Source: Anaerolineae bacterium (GTDB lineage: Bacteria > Chloroflexota > Anaerolineae > DUEN01). From it: a stretch of DNA of 64,000 nt. Numbering within the stretch: the stretch's first letter is position 1; every line of letters starts with the position of its first letter. A program made the translations under genes and the position numbers. Under the pieces are notes generated by a model. That model worked only from the letters and a program-made list of their open reading frames with translations. It did not search any database and was not told the origin of the DNA. Shown here one piece after another: positions 62,361 through 64,000 of this stretch. The stretch covers positions 1-64,000 of the forward strand of contig JANXBS010000009.1 in NCBI GenBank assembly GCA_025060615.1, written 5' to 3'.

Positions 62361-64000
62361 TAGCTTTCTCCTCCATCTCTTACAGTGGAGGAGAACGCCG
62401 GAATAGGGACTGGAGATGCGGGGAGCGGCTCTTCGACAGGCATCGCCGCCTCTTCGTGCAGCTCGAGCTGGCGACGGGCTTCCGGCCACAAGCCCTCTGG
62501 TCGCATCAACATCATCGCCATCAGGACCGCGCCATAGACCAGCAGGCGGAACTCGGCGAACTCTCGCAGCAGGCCCGGCAGCCCCACCAACGCCAGCGCC
62601 CCTACGACCACGCCCGGGATGCTGCCCATGCCCCCGATGATGATCAGAGCCAGCACGTTAATAGAGACCAGGAAGCCGAAATCGCCAGGGATAGTTGAGC
62701 CAAGTTTGGCCGCAAAGATAGTGCCGCTCAGGCCAGAGAAGAGCGCGCCTGTGGCGAAGGCCAAAAGCTTAGTCGTCACCGGGTTAACCCCCAACGCCTG
62801 GGCCACATCTTGATCCTCTCGAACAGCCATCCAAGCTCGGCCCAGACGTGAGTCCTTCAGCCGCCAGGAGATCACGCCGGCGATGAGGCAGCTAACTAAG
62901 ATCACATAATAAAGCTGTTGCTGCGTGGCCAACTCCAAGGGGCCAATGCGAGGGCGAGCGATCAACTGAATCCCATGGGAGCCGCCCAGATAAGGGCGCA
63001 GCCAGTCCGATAGGACCAAAAGCCGAATGATCTCGCCGAAGCCCAGCGTGACGATGGCCAGGTAATCGCCGCGCATCTTGAGCACAGGCAGGCCTAACAA
63101 CACGCCTGACAAGACAGCTATTGCCAGGGCGATGGGGAGGGCCTGCCAATAGCTCAAGTTGAAAAAGCCTAGCTCGGGCGAAGTCAGCACGCCCATACTG
63201 TACGCGCCGATGGCATAGAAGGCCACGTATCCCAGGTCGAGCAAACCAGCGAAGCCCACCACGATATTCAAGCCCAGGCCCATCAGGATGTAGAGCCCCA
63301 CGTTGTCCAAGATCTCGCTGAAGAAGCTACCCAACACCCAGGGCAACGCCAACAAGATCACACCGCTAAGAGCCAACACACCCCAGCGGATCCATCGCTG
63401 CTGCGCAGGGAAGCGGTTAAGCCAGGCTTGGGCGGGTCGGCTTGAGCGCCATAGGGATAGCCCACTAGCGATCCCGAAGACCACCACGGCCCCCACTGGC
63501 GAAAGCCCGCTTTGTGCAAACAGCCATCGGATCCAGGTGGCGATCGGCCCCCACAGGTTAATTACCGTGACCAGCAGGTCTCGCAACAGGCCGATCAGGA
63601 CGACCCACATAGCGGCCTGGATGATCGCTGAACGCGGGCGAGGCGGCAGAAGAAACACGCCAGCGCTCAGTTCGCTCACCACCAGCCCGGCTAGCACAGG
63701 GAGTCCGACTCCCAAAGGGTATTCGCGGCCGAACATGAGCACCTGGTATAGGGCCGGTGAGGCATTGATGAAGACCGCCCGCAGGTTGATCACATGCCCG
63801 ATGATGAGCAAGGCGGCGATCACTGCGCCCCCGATCAGACCTGCCCCACCACCAGCGAGCAAGATTAAGCCAGGCGATTGAGGAAAGCGATCCGCCATAC
63901 GGCGGGCGGCGATGTAGCCTGCTAGTGCTAGCGGTGCCAACAGCAGGACTTGTCCCATCGTGATCGCCTTATAAACGATAGCGCGCTGATTAAAGGCCAC
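62360..64000 (-). CDS. livM: Branched-chain amino acid ABC transporter permease LivM (5' end beyond the window)
   Basis: At least 546 residues. The C-terminal 330 residues form a normal LivM (LGLNIVVGFAGLLDLGYVAFYAIGAY, LKMRGDYLAIVTLGFGEI, GGMGSIPGVVVGA). The first 205 hold four to five extra membrane helices, with INLRAVFINASPALYQVL; similar N-terminal extensions occur in some Chloroflexota LivM proteins. The GTG at the window edge may be internal, so the gene is probably cut. The last residues form a short acidic tail. Confidence 0.88.
   Translation of the reverse strand: MAFNQRAIVYKAITMGQVLLLAPLALAGYIAARRMADRFPQSPGLILLAGGGAGLIGGAVIAALLIIGHVINLRAVFINASPALYQVLMFGREYPLGVGLPVLAGLVVSELSAGVFLLPPRPRSAIIQAAMWVVLIGLLRDLLVTVINLWGPIATWIRWLFAQSGLSPVGAVVVFGIASGLSLWRSSRPAQAWLNRFPAQQRWIRWGVLALSGVILLALPWVLGSFFSEILDNVGLYILMGLGLNIVVGFAGLLDLGYVAFYAIGAYSMGVLTSPELGFFNLSYWQALPIALAIAVLSGVLLGLPVLKMRGDYLAIVTLGFGEIIRLLVLSDWLRPYLGGSHGIQLIARPRIGPLELATQQQLYYVILVSCLIAGVISWRLKDSRLGRAWMAVREDQDVAQALGVNPVTTKLLAFATGALFSGLSGTIFAAKLGSTIPGDFGFLVSINVLALIIIGGMGSIPGVVVGALALVGLPGLLREFAEFRLLVYGAVLMAMMLMRPEGLWPEARRQLELHEEAAMPVEEPLPASPVPIPAFSSTVRDGGES
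62410..62500 (-). other. Acidic Pro-rich C-terminal tail of LivM
   Basis: The last 40 residues of LivM (HEEAAMPVEEPLPASPVPIP) are acidic and proline-rich, unlike the rest. Such tails are often loosely folded; no role can be given. Confidence 0.4.

Overview
The window looks like a chromosomal segment from a Chloroflexota bacterium, probably a thermophile of the Anaerolineae or a related class. This is inferred from gene content only: high GC, proline/threonine-rich (PTPTP) secreted proteins, coiled-coil PD-(D/E)XK proteins, a hopanoid cluster and a split glycine decarboxylase. No rRNA or tRNA gene and no CRISPR array was seen. Both window edges cut genes. Many promoters are clear sigma-70-type boxes with 16-18 bp spacers.

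Layout. 1-5.3 kb (minus): a hopanoid operon, hpnG-hpnA-shc-squalene synthase, translationally coupled to a membrane glycosyltransferase. 5.5-11 kb: a LysM lipoprotein-like or secreted protein, a B12-binding radical SAM enzyme, a thioredoxin-TPR protein and a flavin oxidoreductase. 11-15.1 kb: a coiled-coil nuclease-fold protein, a VOC protein, a protoglobin, a MarR regulator with four C-terminal cysteines, and nagA. 15.2-18.2 kb: a thiol-redox cluster (DoxX, a CcdA whose helices appear circularly permuted, TlpA, glutaredoxin, DUF2085). 18.4-21.3 kb: rpsT, an IS remnant and dnaK. 21.5-25.3 kb: alr-dnaN-recF, with repeat-derived insertions in the beta clamp.

25.3-29 kb (minus): ATP-grasp ligase, GNAT, Trypco1, rsmG and DUF1028-TPR. 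29-34.3 kb: a PT-rich membrane-anchored protein, a quinone oxidoreductase, a D-xylonate dehydratase-type enzyme and a DUF4013 membrane protein. 34.4-38.1 kb (minus): HAD, a PfkB (HldE-like) kinase and a two-domain fusion ending in a GmhA-like SIS domain. These suggest a heptose-like sugar-phosphate route. 38.2-43.7 kb: uvrC (probably leaderless), a DUF6800-like small protein, an unknown helical protein, def, trxA and nth. 44-45.9 kb: a secreted subtilase with a small MITE-like element inserted at its stop codon.

46.1-51 kb: a tandem glycine riboswitch with terminator controls gcvT-gcvH-gcvPA-gcvPB, the glycine cleavage system. 51.1-59.3 kb (minus): membrane-arm complex I genes nuoA-H-J-K-L-M-(DUF1232)-N, without the peripheral-arm genes. 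59.6-64 kb (minus): an MBL-fold hydrolase and a branched-chain amino acid ABC transporter (livM-livG-livF).

The most unusual observations are the permuted CcdA, the SIS fusion protein, the beta-clamp insertions, the MITE with a 5-bp target duplication, and the Cys4 MarR next to protoglobin.
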